From assembly GCA_002633025.1 (NCBI GenBank), contig NMRB01000458.1, positions 43,737 to 107,736 of the forward strand: a DNA stretch of 64,000 nt, given 5' to 3'. Numbering within the stretch: position 1 is the first letter of the stretch; each line of letters begins with the position of its first letter. The stretch comes from Notospermus geniculatus. Taxonomy: Eukaryota > Nemertea > Pilidiophora > Heteronemertea > Lineidae. The notes beneath the pieces are model-generated. The model saw only the letters and a program-made list of their open reading frames with translations. It ran no database searches and was not told the origin of the DNA. Below are positions 21,135-32,371 of the stretch, one piece after another. A program made the translations under genes and the position numbers.

Positions 21135-23264
21135 CTATTCGGAACACTTCGCGTACCTACCTGTTTGTGGAGAAGGATTCTCCGAGAACATGCCCATAAT
21201 CATGCGCATCATTGCCATATTTTGCTCAAATTCTTGAGCCCTCTGCTGTTTTTCTGACTCCAGCATAACCGTTAACCTGTCATCCTCTTGTTTAAGGATC
21301 TTCGCCTGGACTTCCTCCTGTCTTGCCATGAAATCCTTCATAACATTCACCATCTGATTCTGAGATTCATCTGAGCATGACTTTCTCTTTCTTTTAACAG
21401 ATTTTCTAGACTTGTTGAAACCTGAAAGAGACAGTAAGAGCTCAAAAAGAAAAACCCAGAGAACATAATATTCAACATTACCATACTTTCTGAAATTAGC
21501 AAATAAAAATGTAGGCCTCAATGTCCCTGAATCCACACAGTCACACCTGCATATTATAATCATGTAATACATACCATGATGAACAGAGGAATTCCTACAG
21601 CCTTCACTATCATCAGCTGATGACAAGCTTGAATTTGGTCTAGGTTGGTCCATGAGTTCCCTGTTCCCTGAAGATACAAGCAAAATATCATAGAAAACCC
21701 TGCTGTCATGGTTGGCGAAAGGTCTACTACTATTCCCACATTCTCATTCCCACTCGTTTAAACATGGGCCATTGAACCATCTTTTTTAAGATGGGGATTT
21801 GGCCTAGTGGTTTAAGGCATGCTGCCCCTTAGTGCTGGCGATTGATGCCTTATGGGAGTGTCATTGGGTTCGATTCTGGTAGGAAGCAATGTCTTTCACC
21901 TTAGAGACCCGATTTCTATTTCATATTCTTTACTATTCCCACATGAATGCATTCAGAATACAGTACAACAGTAACAGGAAGTTTGATGCACGGTAGACCT
22001 ACAATTAAATATAAAAACAGGCATAAATGTAATGGGAGACTTTCTTGCTGTTAGAGGCTGCCTGCTGTCCTAAAGTGTCCGCATCATTATGGATAACGTC
22101 ATGGCATGCACTTCTTCTCTGTGGCATTGAATTTCGTGATGTCCTATGACCGCTAACTTGTGGCAGGGGCACTGGGCAGGAAAGTCTCCCATTATCATTA
22201 TTATTGTCATTACTGCATGTACATTTCTCATCATCATTAAAATCATCACCATTCAAAACTGACTTGAGCAATGCCCAAAAATAAAACTGAAGTACATTGC
22301 CTAAATGTAGGCTACCAGTACCATTGGCATTGCCACTGCCTGCTTTTCTCCATCCATCATCCACCAACTGAGTGGACCAAGGTCTCGGTTGCATTTCATC
22401 TTCATTGCCTGAAAAATATTGGAACATAAAATACCAAATATTAATATGAATGACACATTACAAATGAATCTCATCGATTTCTTCTTGGCCATGTTGGTGG
22501 TCAAGCTTGACCCTGTTGTGTTGGATTTACATTTACAATAGCCTAATACCCATACACATCACACACACTACTAATAGACCTAGCCTATAGCCCAGTATGT
22601 AGCCAGTGAACCTCATGAGGTAGGCTTGGCTATATTATGAGCATATGAAAAGATGTAGGCCTAGGGTCTAGCTAAATAAACAAATCAGCTGAGGCCTACC
22701 TGCTGCACTACCAGTAGAAGCAACGGATATCACTGAATGGTCAAGGTCCTGCTCCTCATCACCATGATCACCATTAATGCCTGCCAACTCATCATCCTCA
22801 CCATCACTCTCCCGCACAAAGCTCTGGGCTGCGTGGTCCGGCTGTTCCCACGGCAGATGATGTTCCGGGTCTGTCATGACGAGTGTCATGTCTGTCGTCG
22901 ACCTGGGCCTAGCACTGATGGCAGCTACATCAATGAGTCTGACAGGCTGACTAATTGGCCTGTGACCCAAAATTTCATCTAAGCGTTCAAACACTTCATT
23001 GGTCAACCTGCTGTGGCCAGAACGATTGTTAATGTTCTTCATCTTATTATAATCAGATCGTAGATATTTCATCTTTGATCTGCACTGTACTGCTGTACGC
23101 TCGAAACCACGCACACCCATCAATTCTGCAACACGTTCGAATATGGGCATGTTTCTGTGGATATTCTCAAGCTGCGCTTCAATATCTTCCGCTCGCCATA
23201 TGTCTATTAGGGCCAACACTTCATTGTGCGCCCAAACGGTGCCTCTTGCCGCTGCCATCTCCAT
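21135..23264 (-). CDS. Trihelix/Myb-SANT-like DNA-binding protein, four exons
   Basis: The exons on the minus strand are 23264-22700, 22408-22322, 21667-21575 and 21421-21161 (or on to the stop at 21135). Every junction is GT-AG and phase 1: each donor leaves one G that completes a Gly codon, so the frame is continuous. Exon 1 starts MEMAAARGTVWAHNEVLALI and contains a Myb_DNA-bind_4/trihelix domain at about residues 8-100 (W11, W23, the RTAVQCRSKMKYLRSDY helix, and a LDEILGHRP end), followed by an acidic linker. Exons 2 and 3 are short linkers with related PRPWSTQ/PRPNSSL motifs. Exon 4 is a basic patch (KSRKSVKRKRKS) and a Gln/Met-rich coiled coil (KQQRAQEFEQNMAMM). This is the layout of trihelix DNA-binding proteins, including those paired with Harbinger transposases, so the gene may be host or element-derived. 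It is probably nuclear. A SINE sits in intron 2. Confidence 0.8.
21742..21930 (+). mobile_element. tRNA-derived SINE with 14-bp target duplication
   Basis: The body has a box A-like TGGCCTAGTGGTTTAAGGC and a box B-like GGGTTCGATTC, with a tail ending TTCTATTTCATATTC. It is bounded by TACTATTCCCACAT at 21728-21741 and 21931-21944. It is inserted within intron 2 of the trihelix gene, antisense to it. Other copies are at 51413-51590 and 63607-63720. Confidence 0.85.
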
Positions 23265-23483
23265 ACAACACAGGAAAAAATACGGAAAAACTGTCAAAAA
23301 GTGACAAACAGCTAGGCCTACCATCACCATGGCTGCACGCAGACGCAGGAAGTGGACGACGCAGGAAACTACTACTGCGCATGTGCGTGGCTGAATCGAT
23401 ATGGTTATTGCGCATTGAGGCGTTCACACACAAGTTCCGTCCGAACCGTCACAGCGAAAGCGCTATGACAGCGGTGTGAGACC

Positions 23484-23624
23484 ACTTCGTGAAGTGGTTT
23501 CGATAAAGCGGTTTGAAACCGTTATAAGGCAAATGTAGTCTGAACGGCTAATACGCTTTAGGCCGTTATATCGCTTTCAAGTCGGTTTCAAACCGGTATA
23601 AGACCGTAGTGTGAACGCAGCTTA
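23484..23624. repeat. MITE-like repeat at an assembly gap
   Basis: Imperfect inverted motifs (GCGGTTTGAAACCG, GGTTTCAAACCGG) are followed by a GTGTGAACGCAGCTTA terminus. The terminus resembles 59312-59331. It runs directly into the N run. Confidence 0.55.
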
Positions 23625-23693
23625 NNNNNNNNNNNNNNNNNNNNNNNNNNNNNNNNNNNNNNNNNNNNNNNNNNNNNNNNNNNNNNNNNNNNN
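23625..23693. other. Assembly gap (69 N)
   Basis: A run of N. Sequence on the two sides is unrelated: MITE-like on the left, an endonuclease coding frame on the right. Confidence 0.99.
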
Positions 23694-24089
23694 AACAACC
23701 TGGAGTACCTTGCTGTGCATCAACAACACGATGAAACTGCTGTTCTTGTCATTGTCATGTACAGGCCACCATCTTACAATACTACATCGTTCTGTCAAGT
23801 CCTCAAACACGCCCTGGAAAATGCAGATTTACCATTCCCCGATCATGTCATTGTTGTTGGCGACTTCAATGAAGATATCAACAAACGCAACACACCCATC
23901 AAACAAGTCTTCAGCAGCCAAGGATACACTCAACTCAAAACTGGTCCCACAACCACTGAAGGAACAGCTATTGATCATATATACCTCAAATCTTCAACAC
24001 CTCTGACTGATCCAGTTTCTACTGGTGTCCTTTCTACATATTATAGTTATCACGATCCAGTTTATTGTGTCTTACCTCTCAAAGTGTGA
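23694..24089 (+). pseudogene. C-terminal part of an APE-type endonuclease from a LINE or Helitron
   Basis: The frame is open from the gap. It contains VIVMYRPPS, then HVIVVGDFNEDINKRN (the GDFN Asp/Asn motif), then TAIDHIYLKS, then STYYSYHDPVYCVL, a diverged SDHxP-type terminal motif. It stops immediately after the endonuclease fold (TGA at 24087-24089) instead of continuing into an RT. This fits Helentron-type Helitrons, which carry a C-terminal endonuclease, better than a LINE, though a truncated LINE is not excluded. The N-terminus is lost in the gap. Confidence 0.7.
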
Positions 24090-25680
24090 TTCAGTCAATC
24101 AGAGTATTCTTTGCAGAGTGATCAATGGTATCTTGTCATCACCAAGACCGACATTAAATTAGTGCTCTCTTTTTCAGATGTCCAGAAGTATTGGTCAAAA
24201 CCACTGGTCAATTTCAGATTTTTCTCAGCCATTTTGCTCTCATAGTTCTCTCTCTGTAGAGTTAAAAGACTGGTGAAAGAGTGTCAATACGTTTGTACTC
24301 TAGTGTGCATGATGTACATGTACATGCAGTGCACTATACTATCAACATGTCACTTTGCTCTTTTCTGATGTGAAAGAACGTCATGTGCTAAAGTATCGGT
24401 ATATACCTTTCTCTTTACAGGATGAAAAATCAAAGGTTTTCAAAAACGAATGCGGCTCAAGAGATCTACCTCGCTACTAGGCTATTGTCCGAGGACTTGA
24501 TGCTGTCAAAAAGTACTTTGCCAAAAAAGGAGGACATCATAGGTTGTCACAATCATATCATAATCAAAGCTTCCTGCAAGATGATTTCCATCCAATATTT
24601 CGTCTCAGGACACAATAAAATGCGTATGATTTTCATGTCATACACGTATGTATCCAGCACCACCATCTTGAACCTGGACAATGAAAACGTCACATTAAAA
24701 CATTATTCGCAAAGCAATTCTTCATCTTTAACTCCATCCGTTTCGAGTTTGATATCTACTTGTAGTTGCAGTCAACATCAGCAATGAGAGATTCATGAGT
24801 AAGATTGCTGCTAGTAGCCTACATATGCATTATGATTTGTACACTTTGATAATGAACAAAATAAACGTCTTTCTGACTTTCGATGACATGTGCATTTTCT
24901 GTTGAGCTTTCTACTTCAGTATTTTAGAATGAATGTGTATGACGCTTGACTCTGTCTGTAACCCATCCTCGCATCCCGGGCCTCGCATCCAGGGTCTTCA
25001 CAACTGGCTCCCCAACTCGCGCTTGGTTCATTGAGGGAGGTACCACCGTAAAAGGACCTGAGATTCTCAGGATGTCTGACGTCTGTAACCTTGCCCATTA
25101 ACATCATTGCCACTGGATGACTTATTACGAACTCCATCAGTGAACTCGTTCGCTATCTGTCAATTTCGAATGGCGGTCTTCAAATTGACTCACAAGTCAA
25201 TTTCTAGTTCGTTTTGGTTCTCCAGTTGCGGAGGGCACTGTGGCTCCCCTTCTGGTCTAGGCCTTGTTTTTTCCCTCCCTTTTCCCCCTTCTTTGCTCTA
25301 ATCCTCCTCGCCTTATTCTTCTCATTGCTCAGTGATTTGCATTATCCGTTCTGTTTTTTTCCTACAAATTTGGAAGTTGACTTCCTTTATATTCCTTTAC
25401 CTTTGTGCACCTTTTCGCTTTGTGCTTGTTATGTATTACACATGTCATATTTATTAATTTATACACTTTCTTTCAGCCAAATGAAGCTCTGCGCCAGTTG
25501 CTTACACTCTGCTTGTGGTCAGGCTGAGAGGCCCTGCAGTTATTCAACCCTTCTTTTCAGCTGAATTAGGTTCTCCTTAGTTGTCCAGCGGCCACCTGTG
25601 GGGCTTGGTCGCTATTCTTTCCTTAATTGCTTGTTTGTCCTGTCTACACAGGCTATGTAGTTCTACATTCGGGTTTCAGC
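24090..25680. other. No gene recognised; inverted repeat copy at 24960-25090
   Basis: The segment 24960-25090 is a minus-orientation copy of the repeat at 1943-1989 plus 2512-2560, and represents its uninterrupted form. Otherwise only short frames are seen (24422-24787 and 25214-25564), without recognisable motifs. Confidence 0.5.
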
Positions 25681-25689
25681 TCAGTCTTT

Positions 25690-25800
25690 TCTAGAGTTTC
25701 AGATTGTAAAGTTCCACTTGCAAAAAGACCCCGGTTGGGGTCGAAAATTCGTGAATTCTGGAGATTGACTTCTTGTTTATTATCGTTTAATCTATTGAGG
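25690..25800 (+). mobile_element. Single hairpin-module retroposon fragment
   Basis: TCTAGAGTTTCAGATTG, then AAGACCCCGGTTGGGGTCG, then AAAATTCGTGAATTCTGGAG match the modules at 6653-6849 and 46937-47085. Target duplication was not resolved here. Confidence 0.75.
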
Positions 25801-26540
25801 GAAACGAAATCTAATATGCTTTAGATAAATGATGCAAAATATGAAAGTATAACAATAGTACCGGTATTTTTTTAATAACCCATATTACAAAGGGGGTTAT
25901 CGTTTTTTTTGTCCATCCAAAAAAAGGTTAATTGTGATGACAAAATGGCTATACATTGAGGTGATGAAAGACATCCACCTGGCAAATTTTTGCTTCTTTA
26001 TGATGTCGAAAAAATTTGAAACGAAGGAACATTGCATAATCAGGCCAAAAATATCAAGGACACCGCAAAATGATCTCTGAGAACAGAAAAGAACACTGCA
26101 GCAGTTAGAGACAGTGAAAATGTCTATTTGCAGTCACTGAATCGTAAAACTGCTAATTCACAAAAACTGTGATTGTGAGTGTGACAAAAGAGATATCAAA
26201 ACCATTCTAATTTGAGAAAAATCTCACAGCCTCCTTCTAATCAGGGCAGTTCAATTTTTAGACAGGATCAAGATGGTAAAATTTTTTTGAGACGCTCTGT
26301 ACCAGACCGCAAGCTCGCCGTAATCGCAACGGTGGATCAGGTTCCCTGGTTGTGATCACTTGCGGCGGTATTTGCTGCAACCCCAACACAAGCGTGGCGG
26401 CGATGCATCACTGGCACGCCTCCGCTTGAGTTGCGATCCCCGCAACCCAATCGCAAGTGGACGGCAACGAAATGGCGGCAGTGGATCCCCCGCTTTAGAC
26501 TTAGACCTCTAATTCTCTTAGGTGTTTCGTAATTTTAGAA
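25801..26540. other. Unassigned stretch
   Basis: Poly-T/A-rich DNA, then GC-rich DNA with scattered TTGCGGCGG-like motifs at 26290-26480. No gene seen. Confidence 0.4.
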
Positions 26541-26548
26541 AAGGAAAC

Positions 26549-26624
26549 TGCAGACAACCGAAAATCATTGGTGTTTCTGATCCATAGAATGAGAAACACC
26601 AATGATGTTCGGTTGCCTGCAGAA
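26549..26624. repeat. Inverted repeat hairpin
   Basis: CTGCAGACAACCGAAAATCA and its near-complement TGATGTTCGGTTGCCTGCAG, both flanked by GGTGTTTCT/AGAAACACC, form arms of about 30 bp around a short loop. Confidence 0.7.
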
Positions 26625-26670
26625 AAACCACTAGTTTTTGATTCCAAGGTGGCTACTGTATTGAACGAGC

Positions 26671-27245
26671 GCCGGTCACCATCCACGTAGTGATCGCGCT
26701 CTGCGTTGCTTAACTTCTAGCGCCGAGGCCAACGCGCTAACCACTAGGCCATAAAGGAAATCCTCCATGGCCGGCGGGTTATGCCGTGCCATAGTCGTAG
26801 CTACAAGGGGTTCGATACACCATCTCCCCCTTCGGACAGAGATGACTCGTCCTCGAGTCACTTAGCGCCACTCTGCGTCTCAGTGCCGAACTACATCCAG
26901 ATTCGACTGGGAAGGTCTGCCAGATGTATTGAACGCGCGCCGGTCACCATCCACGTGGAGACCCAGGTGTAATGAAATCTAATGTTCCGATACCAGATGT
27001 CCGCTTCTATTGTACAGGGGACATCTCGTGATAGAAGTTCATGTCTGTTAGTGTCCGGCCTATTGTAGCTGCCGCTTATTCCGTCAGAATCCTTTGTTGG
27101 GGGACATCTCATATCGGGGTACATGACATTCTACTACACCGCCCATCCACGTAGTGATCGCGCTCTGCGTTGCTTAACTTCTAGCGCCGATGCCAACGCG
27201 CTAACCACTAGGCCATAAAGGAAATCCTCCATGGCCGGCGGGTTA
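26671..27245 (-). mobile_element. Two minus-strand SINE-like copies combining tRNA-like and 5S-like segments
   Basis: The copies at 26671-26772 and 27140-27245 read, on the minus strand, TGGCCTAGTGGTTAGCGCG (box A-like), then GTTAAGCAACG and TACGTGGATGGGTGACC, which resemble the 3' half of 5S rRNA. A partial copy (GGTCACCATCCACGTGG) is at 26941-26957. No functional tRNA or 5S gene is implied. The family name is unknown to me. Confidence 0.55.
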
Positions 27246-27544
27246 AGCAAGGGGTTCGATACAGCAACAAAACTTGAATGGTCGAGAAATCTGGGGATTG
27301 ATTTACAAAATTTACTTCGCCAGCTTTTCTCATCCAGGTTACACTCGTCCCCAGTGGCCTCGAGCCTAATACTAGTTATACGCTCTCAACCACTGGCACA
27401 GATGGGGCCTTATCATGTTTTGAACGCTAGATGGCGCAAACTGTCATCGACTAATCAGCGACCAGGGGCCATATTCATAAAACCCTGCTAAGCCTAGTTG
27501 GCAACTATTTTGAGCCTTAGCTGCCAACTAACCCTAGTTGGATA

Positions 27545-27866
27545 CTATAGTACGTTTACATGATCTGGAGCTCGATGGGAGGACCCATGGTTGTCAGGCA
27601 GACCTTGGTATTGTTGGTGAAGTCTGGCTATTGAAATGCGTTTTATTGACAGGACACTTCCAGCCAATCCCATGCCGGCGCCTGTGTTCAATTTCAAATC
27701 AAGGCCTAGTTGCATGTTCTATTTCGAACCAAGTTCAGCTGGTTAGAAAAGAATGTGCGTTGGACCGTTGTAGAGTGAACCCTCAGTTCATTGTTGTCTG
27801 GTTACTAGGGGTTTGATTGACATACGCCCATCGAGCTCCAGATGACTGAAACGTACTATAGTTGTT
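27545..27866. mobile_element. Nested MITE of about 320 bp inside the Harbinger element
   Basis: ACTATAGTACGTTTACATGA, followed by CTGGAGCTCGATGGG, is repeated inverted at about 27826-27863 (CCCATCGAGCTCCAG, then AACGTACTATAGT). The insertion lies in the 5' subterminal region, before the transposase relic. The palindromic CTATAG ends leave the target duplication ambiguous (TA possible). Confidence 0.7.
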
Positions 27867-27947
27867 ATTCATAAAATACCGCTAAGCTTAGTTGACTGCT
27901 ATGTTGTATGCTAACTTTAGAGGTGATCTTGGGTACCTCTAAAGCCT

Positions 27948-28150
27948 GCCGCACACTAGAGCTATCTGCTGAGCAAAACGTCATTCGAGACTTATTGCTC
28001 AGCAGATAGCTCGCGTGTGCGCGTAATTTCGGTGAGTTTTTTGCCTCGCGAGGCAGAAAGCTCGCGTGTGCGCGTATTTTTCGGTGAGCTATCTGCTGCG
28101 CAAACGGTCTCGAATGACTTTTTGCTCAGCAGATAGCTCCAGTGTGCGGC
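27948..28150. mobile_element. Nested 203-bp foldback element
   Basis: The arms start GCCGCACACTAGAGCTATCT and are repeated inverted at the right end over about 44 bp with few mismatches. The middle repeats the AGCTATCTGCTG and GCTCGCGTGTGCGCGTA motifs, giving nested hairpins. A 6-bp near-duplication AAGCCT/AAGCTT flanks it. Confidence 0.7.
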
Positions 28151-28166
28151 AAGCTTACGTCACTAG

Positions 28167-28705
28167 TTGGCAACTATATCCTTCATTTTGTATGTTTTGC
28201 CTAGACGAATTCTTGAACTGGCAGAGTTGCATCGTGCAATGAGGAGGGAAAAAGTATTCAGAGACAGGGGTAATCCACTTGATATTTTTACTGATGATGA
28301 ATTGATCAAGAGATATCGATTTTCACGGGAAGGGATCATGTTTAAAACGGATTTAATAGCACCCGAGATTGATCATCCAACGAGACGTAATCATGCACTA
28401 TTTTTGCATCAGCAGGTGCTGATTGCATTACAGTATTACGCAATAGGAACATTTCAAATTGTTGTTGGCGACCCCATACAAGTCTTACAACCAACATCAT
28501 GCCGAGTTGTCAACAGAGTTTCACGACCACTTTCTGGGAAAGTTAACAACTTTGTTAAAGGTTAAAGGTTGTGTTGATGGAACACATATTTTGATAATTT
28601 TACCTAATTTTAATGAGGCTGACTTTGTCAACATGAAAGGTTATCATTCCATAAACGTTCAAGTGATATGCGGCCATAAGGGAAAATGGATTAACATTGT
28701 GGCAA
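28167..28705 (+). pseudogene. HARBI1-like Harbinger nuclease, frameshifted and truncated
   Basis: The first frame reads MRREKVFRDRGNPLDIFTDD, then ELIKRYRFSREGI, then RRNHALFLHQQVLIALQYYA, a clear HARBI1 N-terminal match. Near 28460-28560 the frame shifts. In the other frame the protein resumes with [12 protein letters not shown] (first catalytic Asp) and [19 protein letters not shown], ending at WINIVARG. There the 18-bp array begins and replaces the second catalytic Asp region. The protein is therefore dead. In related elements this nuclease acts with a Myb/SANT-like partner; such a gene sits at 21.1-23.3 kb, but no functional link is shown. Confidence 0.88.
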
Positions 28706-29930
28706 GGGGGTCTACCCTATGTGGCCCGGGTTTTATGTGGCCCGGGTTCTATGTGGCCTGGATTCTATGTGGCCTGGGTTCTATGTGGCCTGGGTTCTAT
28801 GTGGCCCAGGTTCTATGTGGCCCGGGTTCAGTTGCAAGTTGTAAATAAAATAACTCCAACTTGCACAAAGTTGAAAACACTGCAAGTTGCAACCGCATCA
28901 ATCAATCTTGTGGCCTTGTATCTGCGAAAACTGAAGTGCATCAAAAATTCAGTTTAGAAGTAATTTTATTACAAGTTGCAGGTTTTTAACATTTGGACTT
29001 GCAACTTGCGTGTCGTCCAAGGTTGTGCCAAATAAAGGGACCAGCCAAATGCTGCCGATTCACAGGTAAAGGTGGAACACATGGCGGGGCGACCATAGAG
29101 AATTTTCACTGTCATGACTGTTTCACAATGTGATTACCTACCTCGGCATCAATGTTAGAAAAATATTTGTTGTCATCTTTCATGATCATAAAACTTGTTT
29201 CAAGTTTTAAAATAAAGTTAAATGAAATCATATTAGGGCTTATCAAGTTGCCCTAACCATAGGTTGAGGGTCAGGGTTTTGGGAGGTCTTAGAGTTAGGC
29301 CTGGAGTGACACGCAAGTTGCAAGTCCAAATGTTAAAGTTGCAAGTTGCAGAAACAATCCCGCAACTTGCAATAAAGTTACTTCTAAACTGAATTTTTGA
29401 TGCACTTAAATTTTTGCAGATACAAGGCCGCATGATTGATTGATGCAGTTGCAACTTGCATTGTTTACAACTTTATGCAAGTTGCAGTTATTTTAATTTA
29501 CAACTTGCAATTTTCATCCGAGTCCGGTGTGACAAGGAACAAAGTCCCCCTGGAATCAAAGTCCGGTCTTATTGTTCAGCGATGGATTAATATATTATGG
29601 CTATAGAGACCATGGCCATTCGAATATAATCTTACAATAGCGGGCTATTGTTTGGCGGACTTGCATTCCTAGGACGTTGATTTCGGTCACAACTGTCCAT
29701 AATATAGAACCCGGGCCACACATAACCCCGGCCACATAAACCCAGGGCACATAGAACCGAGGGCCACATAGAACCCGGGCCACATAGAACCCAGGCCACA
29801 TAGAACCCGGGCCACATAGAACCCGGGCCACAAAGAACCCAGGCCACATAGAACCCAGGCCACATAGAACCCGGGCCACATAGACGTGGTCCCGTGGCAA
29901 GCCGCCACAATGTTAATCCATGCCATCCCT
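28680..29930. repeat. Inverted duplication with 18-bp arrays inside the Harbinger element
   Basis: About seven forward units of TATGTGGCCCGGGTTC (28718-28830) and about eleven reverse units (29697-29885) bracket inverted copies of a segment rich in GCAAGTTGCA (28830-29025 and 29310-29515). The sequence just outside each array is the same nuclease segment (WINIVA) in opposite orientation. One nuclease-plus-array arm was therefore duplicated in inverted orientation. Single-base differences distinguish units. Confidence 0.8.
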
Positions 29931-30157
29931 ATTGAAAGTGAAACTGACGCGTGTTGTTGCTTGTGGTTTGGGACACGGCCAACTGCTATGTTAACAACCA
30001 CCTAAGTCCTAGTTGACAACCACCTGGCACTGTCCCTAGCAGGGTTTTATAAATATGAAAATAGCAGGAAACTATGGAGCTGGCAACTAGGCATTTGGCA
30101 GCCTGCTAAGGCCTAGTTGGCTGCTAGTTTAGCAGGGTTCTATGAATATGGCCCCAG

Positions 30158-30734
30158 TATTTCAAGCAACTAGGGGAAAACATGAAACTTTTTCTTATTG
30201 GCTGGTCGCTAATTGGCTGGTTGATCGGGCGCGTTCGTCAACAATTGGTAGTGACATCGAGTGTTCAGAAACTGACTCTGGCACCAAGTGTTTCAGTGGT
30301 TGAGGGTGACAGCTTCGAGCGGAGGCCGATACCACCGAATTATCACTGAATTATTGAGTGTAATCCAGGTCAGCGAACATGACATACGAATGTAACTACT
30401 TCGTTAGAATGATCACCATCGTCTGTATCGTCATTGGATGCCATTTGGATGTTTACATACGTGTGCACGTTTTATTCTGTGGATAAATCAACAACAGGGT
30501 AAACGGCTTCCTGAAAAGTAATTGAAGAAAAAATGGTTTGATGTAACCGTAAAGGAATCAAAGCATTTTATAAATGTGGGCGGTATCCCTTTTAGTAGGC
30601 CGGCCAACATGAAATTTTAAACTTTTCTCGGCATCGTCTGTTAATGGCTCGCATCTATGCGAGATCATACCCTTATAAGTTAGGGTGAAATTTAACGGTG
30701 GATGCCACCCTGGATTTGCCGGTCAAAGGTCATT
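30158..30734. other. Unassigned stretch
   Basis: I see no supported gene or repeat border. Confidence 0.4.
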
Positions 30735-31180
30735 ATTCGCCATTGAAGTTTTGGAACTGACGTTATCATTGTATCCAAGAACTGAGCTCTGTACAGGACA
30801 ATAGGACCCGATGTACAGCTATCTTTTGAACGGTTGGATTTACACCCCATAAATGTATTACCAACAGATAGAAACATGGTACCTCTCAAATAAAATACGC
30901 ATGCTTTTTTGTAGTTTTTAAATTGTTACTTAATTGGAAATGGCGTATTAATGTATTTTGACCAATTTTCTGTTAATTTACATGGAAAACGTTATTTCTT
31001 ATTACGAAACTATTGAAAATAATTAAAAACATGCTCATATTTCTATCTGCTGGTAATACATTTATGGGGTGTAATTCCAACCGTTCAAAAGTTAGCTGTA
31101 CATCGGGTCACGTTCTCCTGTACAATGCTCAGTTCTTGGGTCCAATGATAAAGTCAGTGGCAAAAATTCAATGGGCCGTA
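30735..31180. mobile_element. Foldback element, copy 1 (family also at 54579-55194)
   Basis: Arms of about 145 bp contain AACTGAGCTCTGTACAGGA, CGATGTACAGCTA and CACCCCATAAATGTATT, repeated inverted after about 31037. The same arms occur, with longer ends, at 54579-55194. No coding frame. Confidence 0.75.
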
Positions 31181-31770
31181 ACTTCCGTCAAAATTAAAAT
31201 TTAAAGGGATGTGTCAGCCAAAAAAATTTGAATGTAAAAGGGGACGAATCTTTGTTGACAAACACTCATTTCCTGCACTCTGATTGGCTGTGAGGGCAAT
31301 GTTTACAAACACCATCCTTTTGTTTACAAAACGACTGTCGATTCGCTTTAACGTGGCATCCGCGCTAATCTCATTCAGTAGCCAGTATTTAACAGTTATG
31401 GAGGGGATGCCATCCATTAACAGAAAATGCCGACTAATTCTTTATTAGAGACTCTTAGGAGGTTTGGCCGGCCTACTATGTAAACTTCAAAAGATTTTCG
31501 TTCTGACTCTTTCATATGATAGGCAAAATCCTTCTGCCTTGTCTGCATGTTTGGTGCAAATTTGGTTGAATTCCGACAAGTTGATCTTATGACACAACAG
31601 AACTGAATTAAAGCTGACGTGGCCGCACAAAAAGCCCCCATGCGACGAGCAAGAGAATTGCAAACGCCCTGCAGACACCTCACACGAAGGCTCAGAACAT
31701 GATATACCCCACGACGCCAGGAGGGCGCCACCGTATTTGTCTTCGAGCTTTAGAGGTGGCTACGTCAGCT
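31181..31770. other. Unassigned stretch
   Basis: Only short frames are present, none recognised. Confidence 0.4.
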
Positions 31771-31774
31771 TTAA

Positions 31775-31988
31775 AGGGCCTCTAGAGGCAGTTTTTTAGT
31801 GCACATTGATATGATTACTAACAAATAATTGGTGGCATGAGGATGCAACTTGGGAATCATTTTTGAAGTAAAATTTCATCACTGTCAACATTTGATCCAC
31901 AATTCATGAGTTCATGGTTACTAGCGCCACCTGTTGTGTAGTTGCAGTACTGATAGTAGCCTAAAAGCGAGCTGCCTCTGGAGGCCCT
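31775..31988. mobile_element. 214-bp MITE with TTAA duplication
   Basis: The termini AGGGCCTCTAGAGGCAG and inverted CTGCCTCTGGAGGCCCT are flanked by TTAA at 31771-31774 and 31989-31992. A truncated copy lies at 20128-20202. This is a piggyBac- or Kolobok-type target duplication. Non-coding. Confidence 0.8.
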
Positions 31989-32371
31989 TTAATGCGAACC
32001 CCACAACCACAACCCACAATGGGGCAGATTCATCTGTGTGTAGATTGGAATAGGCTTACGTACATTTACATATGGAACACTAATGACGCTGTGAAAAGCT
32101 CAGTCTGTAATCCTCAGAAATGGAGTTCAAGGCATCATGTTGGCAGATTCATGTACCCCACCACCATAAAAAAAGTTGAAGCTCCTGCCTATTACGTAAA
32201 GCCAAAATTCAGGCAGCGAGAGACATCTGGTGGCAACCCAGAAGTGTATCCTTCAGTTACTTCATCGTTCGCAGTAAACCTCTTAGGTTTGATTCCTTTA
32301 TGATATAACACAAAAACGTCTGTCAGCGACTTGGATGCAGTTTTCTCATTTCGCTAATTTTGTTCATATTA

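Larger units (their letters stand above)
27466..30154 (+). mobile_element. Complete but inactive PIF/Harbinger transposon, 2.69 kb
   Basis: The termini GGGCCATATTCATAAAACCC and inverted GGGTTCTATGAATATGGCCC are flanked by CAG at 27463-27465 and 30155-30157, a 3-bp duplication normal for Harbinger. The element contains a HARBI1-like nuclease relic (28167-28705), two nested foldbacks (27545-27866 and 27948-28150), and a large inverted duplication with 18-bp arrays (28680-29930). Subterminal GCTAAG/TAGTTGGC motifs recur near both ends. Confidence 0.88.

Noticed and set aside
21790-21890. Possible tRNA gene
   Set aside because: Has A- and B-box-like sequences but no convincing acceptor stem or anticodon arm. 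The 14-bp target duplication identifies it as a SINE.
29601-30001. Three overlapping minus frames with repeated WPGF/YVA motifs
   Set aside because: They are translations of the 18-bp array (18 is a multiple of three, so frames stay open). Not a repeat protein gene.
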